Below, piece after piece: positions 1 through 9,121 of a stretch of DNA of 64,000 nt (the first letter of the stretch is position 1; every line of letters begins with the position of its first letter). The notes under the pieces are model-generated. The model was not told the DNA's origin. It was given only the letters and a program-made list of their open reading frames with translations, and made no database searches. Source of the stretch: an uncultured Ruminococcus sp. (GTDB lineage: Bacteria; Bacillota; Clostridia; Oscillospirales; Ruminococcaceae). Position numbers and translations under genes: made by a program. The DNA is taken from positions 186,001 to 250,000 of the forward strand of contig CAKSAK010000004.1 in NCBI GenBank assembly GCA_934435205.1. Reading direction: 5' to 3'.

Positions 1-1766
1 TTCCAAACGTGAACGTTCAGCAGGGCTACACCCTCGGCTGGTATCGTAAAGGCGAACCTGTGAACAGCGACACAGTTTTTACAGAAAATAACATAGTTTC
101 CGCAAAAGTCACACCAAGCGACAAGGCAAAGATAGATTATATCCTTAACGGTGGCGAAAACAGCCCCCTTAACCCTGATGAGCTTAGCGAGGGCGAAACC
201 GCACAGCTTTCCGACCCCACAAAAGAGGGCGCACAGTTCACAGGCTGGTATGCCGACCAACAGCTTAATGGCGAGCCTATAACGTCCGTGAGCTTTTCGG
301 ACGGCTCAAAGACCCTTTATGCAGGCTGGAAAGCAAATACCTATACAGTTGATTTCACCGATATAAACGGCATAGTTTTGTCATCTCAGACCGTAGAATA
401 CGGCAAAAGTGCCAACCCGCCCAAAGCACCGACCATAAAAGGCAAACGCTTTGCAGGCTGGGATAAAGACTTTTCAAAAGTCACAGCCGATATGACAGTG
501 CAGGCGGTCTATACCGACCGAAAGCTTATAAAAGACTGCGATATATCAGGTTTTAAAACCAATATGACATTCACAGGCTATGAGCTTGCTCAAAGCAGTA
601 TAATGCTTTCCTATGGTGATACTCCTCTGACGAAAAATAAAGATTATACCATTGACTATGCCGATAATATAGCCGCAGGCAAGGGCAAAATGATAATAAC
701 GGGCATTGGCGAATACAGTGGCACTATAGCCAAAGTATTCGACATTCTTCCAAAGTCCGCTCAGTTGACAAGCGTCTATTATGTTGATACGCTCTCCTAC
801 ACAGGCAAGCCCATAAGACCTGACGTTATGGTAACAGACGGAGGAAAGTTTCTTCTTCCTGAACATGATTATTCCGTTTCCTACAGCTCAAATACAAAAA
901 TAGGCGTTGGAAAAATGATCATAAGCTTCATGGGCAACTATCAGGGTACCATAACAAAAACTTTTACTATATATCCTGCCAAGCAGGAGATACAATCTCT
1001 GCAAACAAGATATAAAGGCTTTTTTATCGACTTTGCTCAGAAAGGCTCAGCCACAGGCTATGACCTGCAATACAGCATACGCTCTGACTTCGCAGGTGCA
1101 AAAACTTTGACTATATCCTCAAACAAAACGGATAAAAAGACAGTTTCAAACCTGACGGCAGGGAAGAAATATTATGTAAGAGTGCGTTCGTATACAATAG
1201 TCAGCGGCAAGCGTTATAACGGAGCATGGTCTGATACAAAGAGCGTGACCACCGCAAAATATGATATTTCCAAAGCTAAGGTCGCAGGCATAAAAAACAA
1301 GTCTTTCACAGGCAAGAACATCACCCAAAGCATAACTGTCACATATTCGGGCAAGACCCTTAAAAACGGCACAGACTATACAGTGAAATATTCCTGCAAT
1401 AAGAATATAGGCACAGCTAAGGTAACAGTAACAGGAAAAGGCTCGTATGGAGGAGTGATAACAAAGTCTTTTATCATCACCCCTGCCAGGCAGACCATAC
1501 AAAAGCTCACTCCAGTGAAAAAAGGCTTTTATATAGACTATGCACAGAAAGGCTCTGCCACCGGCTATGAGATATCCTATGCTGAAAATATATCTTTCAG
1601 CGGTGCAAAGACAGTTAAAGTGACCTCAAATAGGACCGACAAAAAGACCATAACAAATCTTAAAAGCCAAAAGACATATTTCGTCCGTGTAAGAAGCTAT
1701 ACCAACACAGGCGGCAAGACCTATTTCGGACAGTGGTCTGATATAGCCAAAGTTTATACCAAATAA
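1..1766 (+). CDS. Modular secreted/surface protein, InlB-type repeats plus FN3 modules (5' end outside window)
   Basis: The frame is open to the window edge (first full codon at 3), so the true start and signal peptide lie upstream and the GTG at 9 is internal. The visible 587 residues begin with InlB/Listeria-Bacteroides-type repeats (about 1-170; motifs FTGWYADQ, LYAGWK, RFAGWDK). Three roughly 70-residue beta modules with FTG/YTGK and DYT/DYS signatures follow (about 175-245, 252-322, 421-491), alternating with two fibronectin-III-like modules (about 325-415 and 492-585, each with QKGSATGY and YFVRVRSYT/YYVRVRSYT). No enzyme motif is visible, so adhesion or scaffolding is the likely role. 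The same FN3/beta pair occurs in the 51244-52887 protein. The next gene starts 27 bp after the stop and is probably co-transcribed. No sorting signal or anchor is visible at the C-terminus. Confidence 0.8.
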   Translation, partial: PNVNVQQGYTLGWYRKGEPVNSDTVFTENNIVSAKVTPSDKAKIDYILNGGENSPLNPDELSEGETAQLSDPTKEGAQFTGWYADQQLNGEPITSVSFSDGSKTLYAGWKANTYTVDFTDINGIVLSSQTVEYGKSANPPKAPTIKGKRFAGWDKDFSKVTADMTVQAVYTDRKLIKDCDISGFKTNMTFTGYELAQSSIMLSYGDTPLTKNKDYTIDYADNIAAGKGKMIITGIGEYSGTIAKVFDILPKSAQLTSVYYVDTLSYTGKPIRPDVMVTDGGKFLLPEHDYSVSYSSNTKIGVGKMIISFMGNYQGTITKTFTIYPAKQEIQSLQTRYKGFFIDFAQKGSATGYDLQYSIRSDFAGAKTLTISSNKTDKKTVSNLTAGKKYYVRVRSYTIVSGKRYNGAWSDTKSVTTAKYDISKAKVAGIKNKSFTGKNITQSITVTYSGKTLKNGTDYTVKYSCNKNIGTAKVTVTGKGSYGGVITKSFIITPARQTIQKLTPVKKGFYIDYAQKGSATGYEISYAENISFSGAKTVKVTSNRTDKKTITNLKSQKTYFVRVRSYTNTGGKTYFGQWSDIAKVYTK

Positions 1767-1793
1767 TTATCCATGTTATCGGGAGGGATAGCA

Positions 1794-2804
1794 ATGACCA
1801 CAAAAACAAAGCTTGTAAAAAGAATATTCTCATCGCTCTTGACAACCGCACTTGCAGTTCCAATGACGGCTCTCACTGCCCATGCAACAGGGGAGGCTTT
1901 CTTCTATCCGCCTAAAAACCCCGTCATGACCGATCAGCAGTTTGAAGTGTCCGTGACATTTTCCGCAGATTCAGAGATAGGAAGCGTTCAGGCAAATATC
2001 GCCTATGACGATTCCGTAATAGAGTTCGTGTCCAGCGACAACGCATCAGGAGGCGGAGGAGTTCTTACAGTAAACGGCTTTCCTGATACCCCTTCTTCAG
2101 AAGTGGATCTCAGCTTCACGTTCAAAGGTCTGTCGGCAGGAAATGCAAATATAAGCCTGCAAAGCTGTCAGATATATTCCCCTGATTCAGAGCTTATCGG
2201 CTCTCCTACCGCCTATTGTATCGTAACAGTGGGAAGCGATAAGGTGGAGACCCAGACCGAAACAGAAACCACGACCACCACCGAAAAGGTCACCACCACT
2301 ACCACTAAGACCGCACCTTCAAACGGCATACCCGATAAAGGCGTTCTTACAGCTCTGACAGTGGATAACGGCGAGCTTTCTCCTGCTTTTGCCTATAATG
2401 TCTATAACTATACAGTGAACGTTGACAATTCCGTTACCAATGTTGAGCTTGAGGGAACAACAGCAAGCCCCTCTGACTATATATGGTATACAGGCACAAG
2501 CGAGTGTCAGGTGGGCGAAAACGTACGAACCATAACCGTCACAGACGTTGACGGCAATGCCACCACCTATACTGTCACTATAATAAGAGCCGCAGGCGGA
2601 GATGAACAGCAGACCCGGACCGCCCAAAAGAAAGACAGCTCCGATACTTCATCTGCCGTGTCCAAAAACGCAAATGTTATGGATCAGTATAAAAAGATGC
2701 TCAATACCGCCCTTGCTATCGTCCTTATCGTCCTTGTTATCGCACTTGTCGTAATAATTATCTGGATAAGAGGAAAAATAAAAGGCGGCAAAAAGGATAA
2801 ATAA
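1794..2804 (+). CDS. Membrane-anchored cohesin-like / cadherin-like domain protein
   Basis: This 336-residue protein has a signal peptide (about 1-30, ending THAHATG-like in TALTAHA). A cohesin-like beta domain follows (about 32-145: SVQANIAYDDSVIEF, LSFTFKGLSAGNA), then a Thr/Glu-rich linker (about 150-175), a cadherin-like beta-sandwich (about 185-270: LTALTVDNGELSPAF, TYTVTI), one C-terminal membrane helix (about 305-328) and a short Lys/Gly-rich cytoplasmic tail. The ATG at 1794 is chosen because GGGAGGG lies 7 bp upstream; an ATG at 1773 has no such site. In Ruminococcus, cohesins bind dockerins and hold enzymes at the cell surface. Whether this one binds a dockerin cannot be told from sequence. 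It lies 27 bp after the preceding surface protein. Confidence 0.72.
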   Translation: MTTKTKLVKRIFSSLLTTALAVPMTALTAHATGEAFFYPPKNPVMTDQQFEVSVTFSADSEIGSVQANIAYDDSVIEFVSSDNASGGGGVLTVNGFPDTPSSEVDLSFTFKGLSAGNANISLQSCQIYSPDSELIGSPTAYCIVTVGSDKVETQTETETTTTTEKVTTTTTKTAPSNGIPDKGVLTALTVDNGELSPAFAYNVYNYTVNVDNSVTNVELEGTTASPSDYIWYTGTSECQVGENVRTITVTDVDGNATTYTVTIIRAAGGDEQQTRTAQKKDSSDTSSAVSKNANVMDQYKKMLNTALAIVLIVLVIALVVIIIWIRGKIKGGKKDK

Positions 2805-2822
2805 GTTCTGTATAAAGAGATG

Positions 2823-2865
2823 ATAAACAGCCAAAAGTGGCGTATCAACGTGCTTTTGGCTGTTT
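2823..2865 (+). terminator. Hairpin between convergent genes
   Basis: A 13-bp perfect stem (AAACAGCCAAAAG with CTTTTGGCTGTTT) lies 20 bp after the cohesin-like gene. No T-run follows directly, so its strength as an intrinsic terminator is uncertain. A second GC-rich hairpin with TTTTTT at about 2990-3019 lies nearer the opposing deacetylase gene. Confidence 0.5.
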
Positions 2866-3018
2866 GTGACATCATTTATCACTCTGTTTACACGAATACA
2901 CATTTTTTTTACAAAAATCACACAAAAACAAGTATAATTTCGACACTTGCCAGAGTATAATGTAAACATGCTGATGGTGATTCAGTTTAGAGAGTGGCTC
3001 CAATAGGGGCTGCTTTTT

Positions 3019-3882
3019 TTATGCCCCAAAAACTTTTTCCATGAATTCTTCTGTGGAGATGATCCCGCTGCGATTGTATCTGTAAAGACCAAAAAGGCAG
3101 CGTTCATCTTCTTTTTTTATTATATTGATTTTTTCCTCTACTCCAAGACTAGCCTCAAATCCCATGTTCTTTACGAGACGACTTGCACTTTCGCAGGTTA
3201 TGCCGAAAGGATAGGTGTAAACATTTGGCTGAAAACCGCAGTGCTCATCGCAAAGCGTTTGAAGCTTCGTGGTGTCGTTAAGAAATATCTTTCGGTAATC
3301 CTCGTAGCTTTCCCCCTCTAGCTGACCGACTCCACGCCTGCCCTCAAGATTGTGCATATCGTAAGAGTGATTGCATATCTCCACATGACCGCTGTCACGA
3401 AGCACCGAAACGTCCTGCCAGTCAAGATAAGAGTAAGCAGGATCAGGCTCAGCCTCCTCGCAGGCAGCGTCAGTGTAAGCCCCCACAATAGATACAGTGG
3501 CTTTCATATCGTATTTTTCAAGAAGCGGCAGAAGATATTCTCTGTAGTTGTAAGTGCCGTCATCAAATGTCAGTATGACAGGTTTTTTTGGCAGCTCGCC
3601 CCCACGCTTCACATATCTTATAACATCGTTTACAAAAACAGTAGTGTAGCCGTTCTGCTTCAGATAAAGCAGATCCTTTTCAAGCTCGATAGGCGTTATG
3701 ACATATTCACCGCTGCGACCTTCGTCTTTTACAATGCTGTGATACATTATGATCGGAAGCTTTATCCCATCTGTATTTTCTTCTTTTGCAAAGGTCGGCA
3801 TAACAGCCACCGCCGCCAGCATAGTAAGCACAGCTATAACACAAAGCATCACCCTTTTTCTTATCCTTAGACTTATGTACAT
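3019..3882 (-). CDS. Polysaccharide deacetylase (NodB domain), membrane-anchored or secreted
   Basis: This 287-residue protein has an N-terminal hydrophobic segment (about 10-32) followed by a NodB/CE4 homology domain. The metal-site motifs are visible: TFDDG (motif 1) and NHSYDMH (motif 2, H-S-x-x-x-H). Family members remove acetyl groups from peptidoglycan or other N-acetylglucosamine polymers outside the membrane. The substrate cannot be decided here. The ATG at 3882 has AAGGGGG nine bases upstream. The gene stands alone, convergent with the cohesin-like gene and divergent from the chemoreceptor. Confidence 0.85.
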   Translation of the reverse strand: MYISLRIRKRVMLCVIAVLTMLAAVAVMPTFAKEENTDGIKLPIIMYHSIVKDEGRSGEYVITPIELEKDLLYLKQNGYTTVFVNDVIRYVKRGGELPKKPVILTFDDGTYNYREYLLPLLEKYDMKATVSIVGAYTDAACEEAEPDPAYSYLDWQDVSVLRDSGHVEICNHSYDMHNLEGRRGVGQLEGESYEDYRKIFLNDTTKLQTLCDEHCGFQPNVYTYPFGITCESASRLVKNMGFEASLGVEEKINIIKKEDERCLFGLYRYNRSGIISTEEFMEKVFGA

Positions 3883-3969
3883 ATTCTATTTACCCCCTTT
3901 TTACCTATTCTTATTCACCTCCATATCATTAATTGCATCATAAGTTCACAAAAAATATGCTTGTGGTAC

Positions 3970-3998
3970 TTGAAATAATTGTGCAATTATGATATAAT
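3970..3998 (+). promoter_or_regulatory. SigA-type promoter for the chemoreceptor gene
   Basis: TTGAAA (3970-3975) and TATAAT (3993-3998) are separated by 17 bp, 63 bp upstream of the chemoreceptor ATG. Confidence 0.75.
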
Positions 3999-4061
3999 GA
4001 ACACGTAATATCGCAGTGTTGTGCGCTGCGTTAAAAACAAGTTCATAAGGGGGAACTGTAT

Positions 4062-6167
4062 ATGAAAACGTTGCGTTCAAAGCTGCTTTTGGCAATGCTT
4101 TCAATCGCACTCATCATCACGGTGCTGCTCAGCTTGGTTTCCGTGTATTTTATAAACGTTTCTGCAAAGGATACGCTCAAAAGCACCGCTGAACCACTGG
4201 CTGTTCAGGCGGCTAAGAATTTTGACTCGGTGATCGGCTCTTATACGAATAATATAGTTTCGACAGTAAAGTCTGATTCATTTTTAGAGGCTAAAACTGA
4301 CGCTGACAGACTAAAGGCGGTTAAAAGTGGCTTTGCAGACAACACAGGCTTTTATCTGAACTTCACAGTTTTTGACAGTGACGGCATTGTGCTTGCAACA
4401 GATAATGAAATGGTATCGTCATCAGTTGAAAAGGAGCACATCATAAGCGCTTGCGAAAGAAGCTCGGCTTATATAACCGATATATATACCTTTGGCGGTA
4501 AGAATTATTTTTCTATACTTGCTTCAACAAAGTCTGGCAACACAGAACAAAAAGTCGCTTGTATTACCATTCAGAGCGATATGCTTATCAATGCTCTTAA
4601 TGAATATACCTTCGGAAAATCCGGCTATGTTTATCTTGTTGGTAAAGACGGAGAGATCCTTCTTCATAAGGATACAGATCAGATAGGTAAAAATGCCCTT
4701 GAGATCGGTAAGAAAGATGAAGAATATACGGAAGTGACAAATGCCGTTGAGAAGATACTGGCAAATAACAGCGGTACAACAGAGTATAAATTGAACGATA
4801 ACGATTATATCGTGGGCTATTATGGTTCGTCATATTTTGACGGAACTGTCGTAATGGTGACAAATGTTGCCGACTTCACCACTGCAAGCTCCAGCGCCCT
4901 TACTAATATCTTTATAATTGGCGTTGTGCTTATGTGCCTGACGGTGCTGTTCTCTCTGCTTTTTGCAAAGAGGATAACAAAGCCTATCATTTCCACTACA
5001 AACAGACTTCGTTCTCTCGCACAGGGCAACCTTACCGACCCTGTTGACGTGTGGTATTCAAAGGACGAGCTTGGCGTCCTTTCAAATTCCCTGGAAGAAA
5101 CTATCGTCTGCCTCAGACAGTATATCAACCTTATCACAGTGGCTCTTACCCAGATATCCGAGGGTAACCTTTGCCACAGAATGGAAGGTACTTTCAAGGG
5201 CGACTTCTATAAGATAAAGAGTACGTTTAACGAGATACTTGACTCACTGTCTGATACCTTTGCTTCTATCAATATGTCAGCCGAGCAGGTGAACTCAGGA
5301 GCGGTTCAGGTGTCAAATATCGCACAGTCTGTATCACAGGGTTCTACACAGCAGGCTTCCGCGATCGAGGAGCTTTCCGCTACCCTTAGTGACGTTTCAA
5401 AGCAGATAACGCAGAACTCTGAGGACTCTAAGAACGCTTATAATATCGTGCTTAAGAATACCGAAGCCGTTGACAATTGCAACAGCGATATGGGCAACAT
5501 GGTAAATGCCATGAATGCTATCCATACTGCTTCCGATGAGATCTCAAAGATAATCAAGGTCATCGACGAGATCGCATTCCAAACAAATATACTTGCCCTT
5601 AACGCCGCCGTAGAAGCCGCAAGAGAGGGCTCAAAGGGCTTTGGCGTGGTAGCAGACGAGGTAAGACGTCTGGCTTCAAGATCAGCCGAAGCCGCAAAGC
5701 AGACCGCATCACTTATCGAAAACCAGTCTGCCGCCGTTTCAAAGGGCTCTAAGATAGCCGAAGAAACCGCTGATTCATTGAACAATATCGTAAACAATTC
5801 AAATACTATGAAGGATCTCGTAAAGAACATCTCTGACGCTTCTGAGGCTCAGGCAGAAGCTATCATTCAGGTAAATACGGGAGTAGACCAGATCTCAGCC
5901 GTTGTATCAGCCAATACTTCGACTGCTGTCGGTTCAGCTTCCGCAAGTGAAGAGCTTTCAAGCCAGTCGCTTATACTAAAGAATATGATAGCACGTTTCA
6001 AGCTCAGCGAGAATGGCGAAAAGGATAAGAAAGAGCATCAGCCTTCAAGGTTCACATATATTGACGATGAGCCGGAAAGCGAGGCAACCCCTGAGGAAAC
6101 TCAGCAGGATATCACTTCTTCCGACGAAGCCGATATAGAAGATTTCAGCACAAGTGATAAGTATTGA
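4062..6167 (+). CDS. Methyl-accepting chemotaxis protein with extracellular Cache-type sensor
   Basis: This 701-residue receptor has a first membrane helix (about 9-31), a Cache-like ligand-binding region (about 35-280, with YVYLVGKDGEILLH), a second helix (about 283-305), a HAMP region (about 305-357) and a long cytoplasmic signalling coiled coil. The conserved hairpin tip that contacts CheA/CheW is present at about 500-545 (IDEIAFQTNILALNAAVEAA, then GFGVVADEVRRLA). The last 50 residues are an acidic tail without a CheR/CheB tether pentapeptide. The start at 4062 has AAGGGGG upstream. No che genes flank it, so it is an orphan receptor. The ligand is unknown. Confidence 0.93.
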   Translation: MKTLRSKLLLAMLSIALIITVLLSLVSVYFINVSAKDTLKSTAEPLAVQAAKNFDSVIGSYTNNIVSTVKSDSFLEAKTDADRLKAVKSGFADNTGFYLNFTVFDSDGIVLATDNEMVSSSVEKEHIISACERSSAYITDIYTFGGKNYFSILASTKSGNTEQKVACITIQSDMLINALNEYTFGKSGYVYLVGKDGEILLHKDTDQIGKNALEIGKKDEEYTEVTNAVEKILANNSGTTEYKLNDNDYIVGYYGSSYFDGTVVMVTNVADFTTASSSALTNIFIIGVVLMCLTVLFSLLFAKRITKPIISTTNRLRSLAQGNLTDPVDVWYSKDELGVLSNSLEETIVCLRQYINLITVALTQISEGNLCHRMEGTFKGDFYKIKSTFNEILDSLSDTFASINMSAEQVNSGAVQVSNIAQSVSQGSTQQASAIEELSATLSDVSKQITQNSEDSKNAYNIVLKNTEAVDNCNSDMGNMVNAMNAIHTASDEISKIIKVIDEIAFQTNILALNAAVEAAREGSKGFGVVADEVRRLASRSAEAAKQTASLIENQSAAVSKGSKIAEETADSLNNIVNNSNTMKDLVKNISDASEAQAEAIIQVNTGVDQISAVVSANTSTAVGSASASEELSSQSLILKNMIARFKLSENGEKDKKEHQPSRFTYIDDEPESEATPEETQQDITSSDEADIEDFSTSDKY

Positions 6168-6211
6168 TATTATTGATAATGACAGAATTTCATTGAAAGG
6201 ACTTGGTAAAA

Positions 6212-7285
6212 ATGAAGAGAAGAATAGGCATACTCACAAGCGGAGGAGATTGTCCGGGACTTAACGCAACTATCAGAGGCGTTGCAAAGGCTTGCTATGA
6301 GAAATTCGGTGATGACGTCCAGATAATCGGCATCGAGGACGGCTATTATGGGCTTATCAATAATATGTGCAAGGAAATGAAGCAGTCTGATTTTTCTGGT
6401 ATCCTCACCACAGGCGGAACTATTTTCGGCACAAAGAGAACGCCTTTCAAGAAAATGCAGGTCATCGAGGAAGATAACGTGGATAAAGTAAAGGCTATGA
6501 AAGAAACCTATAAAAAGCAGAAGCTCGATTGCCTGCTCACCTTGGGCGGCAACGGCACTCATAAGACCGCTAACCTCCTTTCAACTGAGGGACTTAACGT
6601 TATCGGCCTGCCAAAAACTATCGACAACGATATCTGGGGAACAAGTGTAACCTTCGGCTTCCATACCGCCGTTGACACAGCCACAGACGTTATCGACAGG
6701 CTTCATTCCACAGCCAATTCCCACGGAAGAATACTCGTTGCAGAAATAATGGGCAATAAGGCCGGCTGGCTCACCCTCTATTCAGGTATCGCAGGCGGCG
6801 CAGATATGATAGTCATTCCTGAAATACCATACGATATCGAGAAGCTTGCCGCAGCTTGTGAAAAGAGAGAATCAAAGGGATTTTCTATCCTCGCCGTAGC
6901 TGAGGGTGCTTTTGATAAAGAAGAGGCAAAGCTTAAAAAGAAGGAAAGAGCAAGACTCCGTGCAGAGCAGGGTCTTACAACTGCTACACCGAGAATCGCA
7001 AAGCAGATCGAGGAGCTTACAGGCAGAGAAACAAGAGTTTGCGTGCCTGGTCATATGCTCAGAGGCGGCAGTCCGTCAGCCTATGACAGAGTGCTTGCCA
7101 CAAAGTTCGGCGTCCATGCCGCAGAGCTTATCGCTGCCGATAAATACGGCTATGCAGTGGCAATGATAAATGAAGTGGTTTCAGAAAACCCACTTTCAGA
7201 AGTCGCAGGCAAAACCAAATTCGTTCCTGCCGACCACCAGCTCGTCAAGACCGCAAAGGCTCTGGGCGTCGCTTTCGGTGACTAA
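6212..7285 (+). CDS. pfkA: 6-phosphofructokinase
   Basis: This 357-residue enzyme phosphorylates fructose 6-phosphate to fructose 1,6-bisphosphate in glycolysis. The N-terminal nucleotide site reads ILTSGGDCPGLNA, the catalytic loop PKTIDND, and the substrate loop MGNKAGW. The phosphoryl-donor motif is GGNGT: glycine at the position matching E. coli Gly104 favours ATP, while the lysine of PKTIDND is the residue usually found in pyrophosphate-using or mixed-substrate enzymes. The donor is probably ATP but not certain. The ATG at 6212 is chosen because GAAAGG lies 11 bp upstream; a TTG at 6203 would be only two bases from that site. It is transcribed toward glgA. Confidence 0.92.
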   Translation: MKRRIGILTSGGDCPGLNATIRGVAKACYEKFGDDVQIIGIEDGYYGLINNMCKEMKQSDFSGILTTGGTIFGTKRTPFKKMQVIEEDNVDKVKAMKETYKKQKLDCLLTLGGNGTHKTANLLSTEGLNVIGLPKTIDNDIWGTSVTFGFHTAVDTATDVIDRLHSTANSHGRILVAEIMGNKAGWLTLYSGIAGGADMIVIPEIPYDIEKLAAACEKRESKGFSILAVAEGAFDKEEAKLKKKERARLRAEQGLTTATPRIAKQIEELTGRETRVCVPGHMLRGGSPSAYDRVLATKFGVHAAELIAADKYGYAVAMINEVVSENPLSEVAGKTKFVPADHQLVKTAKALGVAFGD

Positions 7286-7400
7286 AATATGTGTAAACAG
7301 GCGGTGCAGTGTATGCTGTGCCGCTTTATGTATGCCTTGAAAATCTTGTTGCCGCCGCAAAGAACGTAAGAAAAACACTGTAATTTCCATAAGGCATAAC

Positions 7401-7436
7401 AAAGCCCACAGAACATCAAAGTCCTGTGGGCTTTTT
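7401..7436. terminator. Bidirectional terminator between pfkA and glgA
   Basis: An 11-bp stem (AAAGCCCACAG, 7401-7411, with CTGTGGGCTTT, 7424-7434) is followed by TTTTTG. It serves pfkA on the plus strand and is close enough to glgA's stop for use on the minus strand. Confidence 0.75.
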
Positions 7437-7445
7437 GTATCTATC

Positions 7446-8888
7446 TTAGCCAATAAGCCAATCATACATTTCCTGATATTTGTTAGCAGAAGCCTGCCAT
7501 GAGAAATCCTGTGCCATTGCAGATTTGATAAGTCCGTTCCATTCGTCACGTCTGTCATCAAATATGTATTTTGCAAACATAACAGTGTTGTACATCTCGT
7601 GTGCATTGTAGTTTGCAAAGCTGAAACCGGTGCCAGTCCTCTCAAACTGATTGAACGGCTGAACAGTATCTCTCAGACCGCCAGTTTCACGAACGATAGG
7701 AAGCGTGCCGTAACGCAGTGACATAAGCTGTGAAAGTCCGCATGGCTCGAAAAGCGACGGCATAAGGAATGCGTCAGCGGAAGCGTAAATGCGGTGGCTC
7801 ATTTCCTCGCTGTAGTAAATGTTAGCAGAAACCCTGTCAGGATACTTGCCAGCAAACCAGCGGAACATATCCTCATATTTCTGCTCGCCTGTGCCAAGCA
7901 CAACGAATTGTATGCCCTGTTCGCACATTCTCTCCATCATGTATGCAATAAGGTCAAAGCCCTTCTGATCTGTCAAACGGCTAACAATGCCTATCATAAA
8001 GCGGTTGTCGTCCTGCGCAAGACCAAGCTCAGCCTGAATCGCCCTCTTGTTGTGTATCTTCTTCTCAAGCACGTTGTCATAATTGTATCTTACAACAATG
8101 TTCTTGTCCGTGTCAGGATTGTAATCAACGTAGTCGATACCATTTACGATACCACGGAGATCGTTAGCCCTTGCCCTCATAAGTCCGTCAAGACCCTCGC
8201 CGTAGAACTGCGTCTTTATCTCATCTGCATATGTGTTGCTGACAGTTGTGATAGCGTCAGCATAAACAAGTCCGCCCTTGAGCATATTTCCGTCAACGCC
8301 CGTTCTCAGCTTGTCGATAGTGAAGTAGTAGTCAGACAAGCCCGATATCCTCTTGAACTGCTCAACGCCGTCATTTCCCTGGAATTTCAGATTGTGTATA
8401 GTCATAACGGTCTTTATGCCACGGAAGAAATCTCCCCCTGCAAAGCTGTCATGAAGATATACAGGGATAAGACCCGTCTGCCAGTCGTGACAGTGTATAA
8501 CGTCAGGACGGAAATCAAGAAGCGGCAGAGCAGAAAGCACAGCTCTGTCAAAGTACATGAACTTTTCTATATCCCAGTGATGCTCAGTGTAAGGCTTGTC
8601 ACCGGTGAAATAATGTTCGTTGTCGATAAAATAGAACGTAACACCATCATAAACACATTCAAGCACGCCCACATATTGGCTCTGACCTGCAAAGTCCATG
8701 TAGAAATGCGTCTTGTATTGCATCATGTCTTTCCACTGCTGTTTCATGCAGGAATATTTAGGAAGAATTACTCTGACATCATAATACCTCTTGTCAAAGC
8801 ACTTAGGCAGAGAGCCAACAACGTCAGCCAGACCGCCTGTCTTGATAAACGGAACACACTCCGAAGAAGCGAACAATACTTTTTTCAT
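7446..8888 (-). CDS. glgA: Glycogen synthase (GT5)
   Basis: This 480-residue enzyme transfers glucose from ADP-glucose to the growing alpha-1,4-glucan. The N-terminus has the family's KTGGLADV motif (residues 16-23) that binds ADP-glucose. The C-terminal domain has PSLFEPCGLSQL with the GT-B E-x7-E type region. Length is normal for bacterial GlgA. The ATG at 8888 has GGAAAGGA ten bases upstream; a TTG six bases earlier would be too close to it. No other glycogen genes are adjacent, but pfkA sits tail-to-tail, so storage and glycolysis genes share one terminator. Confidence 0.95.
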   Translation of the reverse strand: MKKVLFASSECVPFIKTGGLADVVGSLPKCFDKRYYDVRVILPKYSCMKQQWKDMMQYKTHFYMDFAGQSQYVGVLECVYDGVTFYFIDNEHYFTGDKPYTEHHWDIEKFMYFDRAVLSALPLLDFRPDVIHCHDWQTGLIPVYLHDSFAGGDFFRGIKTVMTIHNLKFQGNDGVEQFKRISGLSDYYFTIDKLRTGVDGNMLKGGLVYADAITTVSNTYADEIKTQFYGEGLDGLMRARANDLRGIVNGIDYVDYNPDTDKNIVVRYNYDNVLEKKIHNKRAIQAELGLAQDDNRFMIGIVSRLTDQKGFDLIAYMMERMCEQGIQFVVLGTGEQKYEDMFRWFAGKYPDRVSANIYYSEEMSHRIYASADAFLMPSLFEPCGLSQLMSLRYGTLPIVRETGGLRDTVQPFNQFERTGTGFSFANYNAHEMYNTVMFAKYIFDDRRDEWNGLIKSAMAQDFSWQASANKYQEMYDWLIG

Positions 8889-8966
8889 ATTCAAGTTATC
8901 CTTTCCAACTTAATTTCTTGAATTTTCAGGGCAATAATTATCGCTATTGCCAATGTGTACATAATA

Positions 8967-8995
8967 ATTATAACACTTTTTGTTGAAAACGTCAA
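8967..8995 (-). promoter_or_regulatory. SigA-type promoter for glgA
   Basis: Reading the minus strand, TTGACG (8995-8990) and TATAAT (8972-8967) are 17 bp apart. The leader to the glgA ATG is about 70 nt. Confidence 0.78.
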
Positions 8996-9052
8996 GAGCA
9001 AAACCCCATTTGCACCATAAAAGTACAGTGATGAAAAATTAATAATTAAAAG

Positions 9053-9081
9053 TAGACATAAGCCGCTTTGTGTGGTATAAT
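9053..9081 (+). promoter_or_regulatory. SigA-type promoter for the ABC-F gene
   Basis: TAGACA (9053-9058), a 17-bp spacer, and TATAAT (9076-9081) preceded by TGG, an extended -10. Confidence 0.7.
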
Positions 9082-9121
9082 AAAGTGTCAAAGTATAATT
9101 ATCAGATATAGGAGAGTTAAA

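Noticed and set aside
7794..8921. 375-codon plus-strand frame opposite glgA
   Set aside because: glgA on the minus strand has unmistakable motifs; the opposite frame has no start site or known domain.
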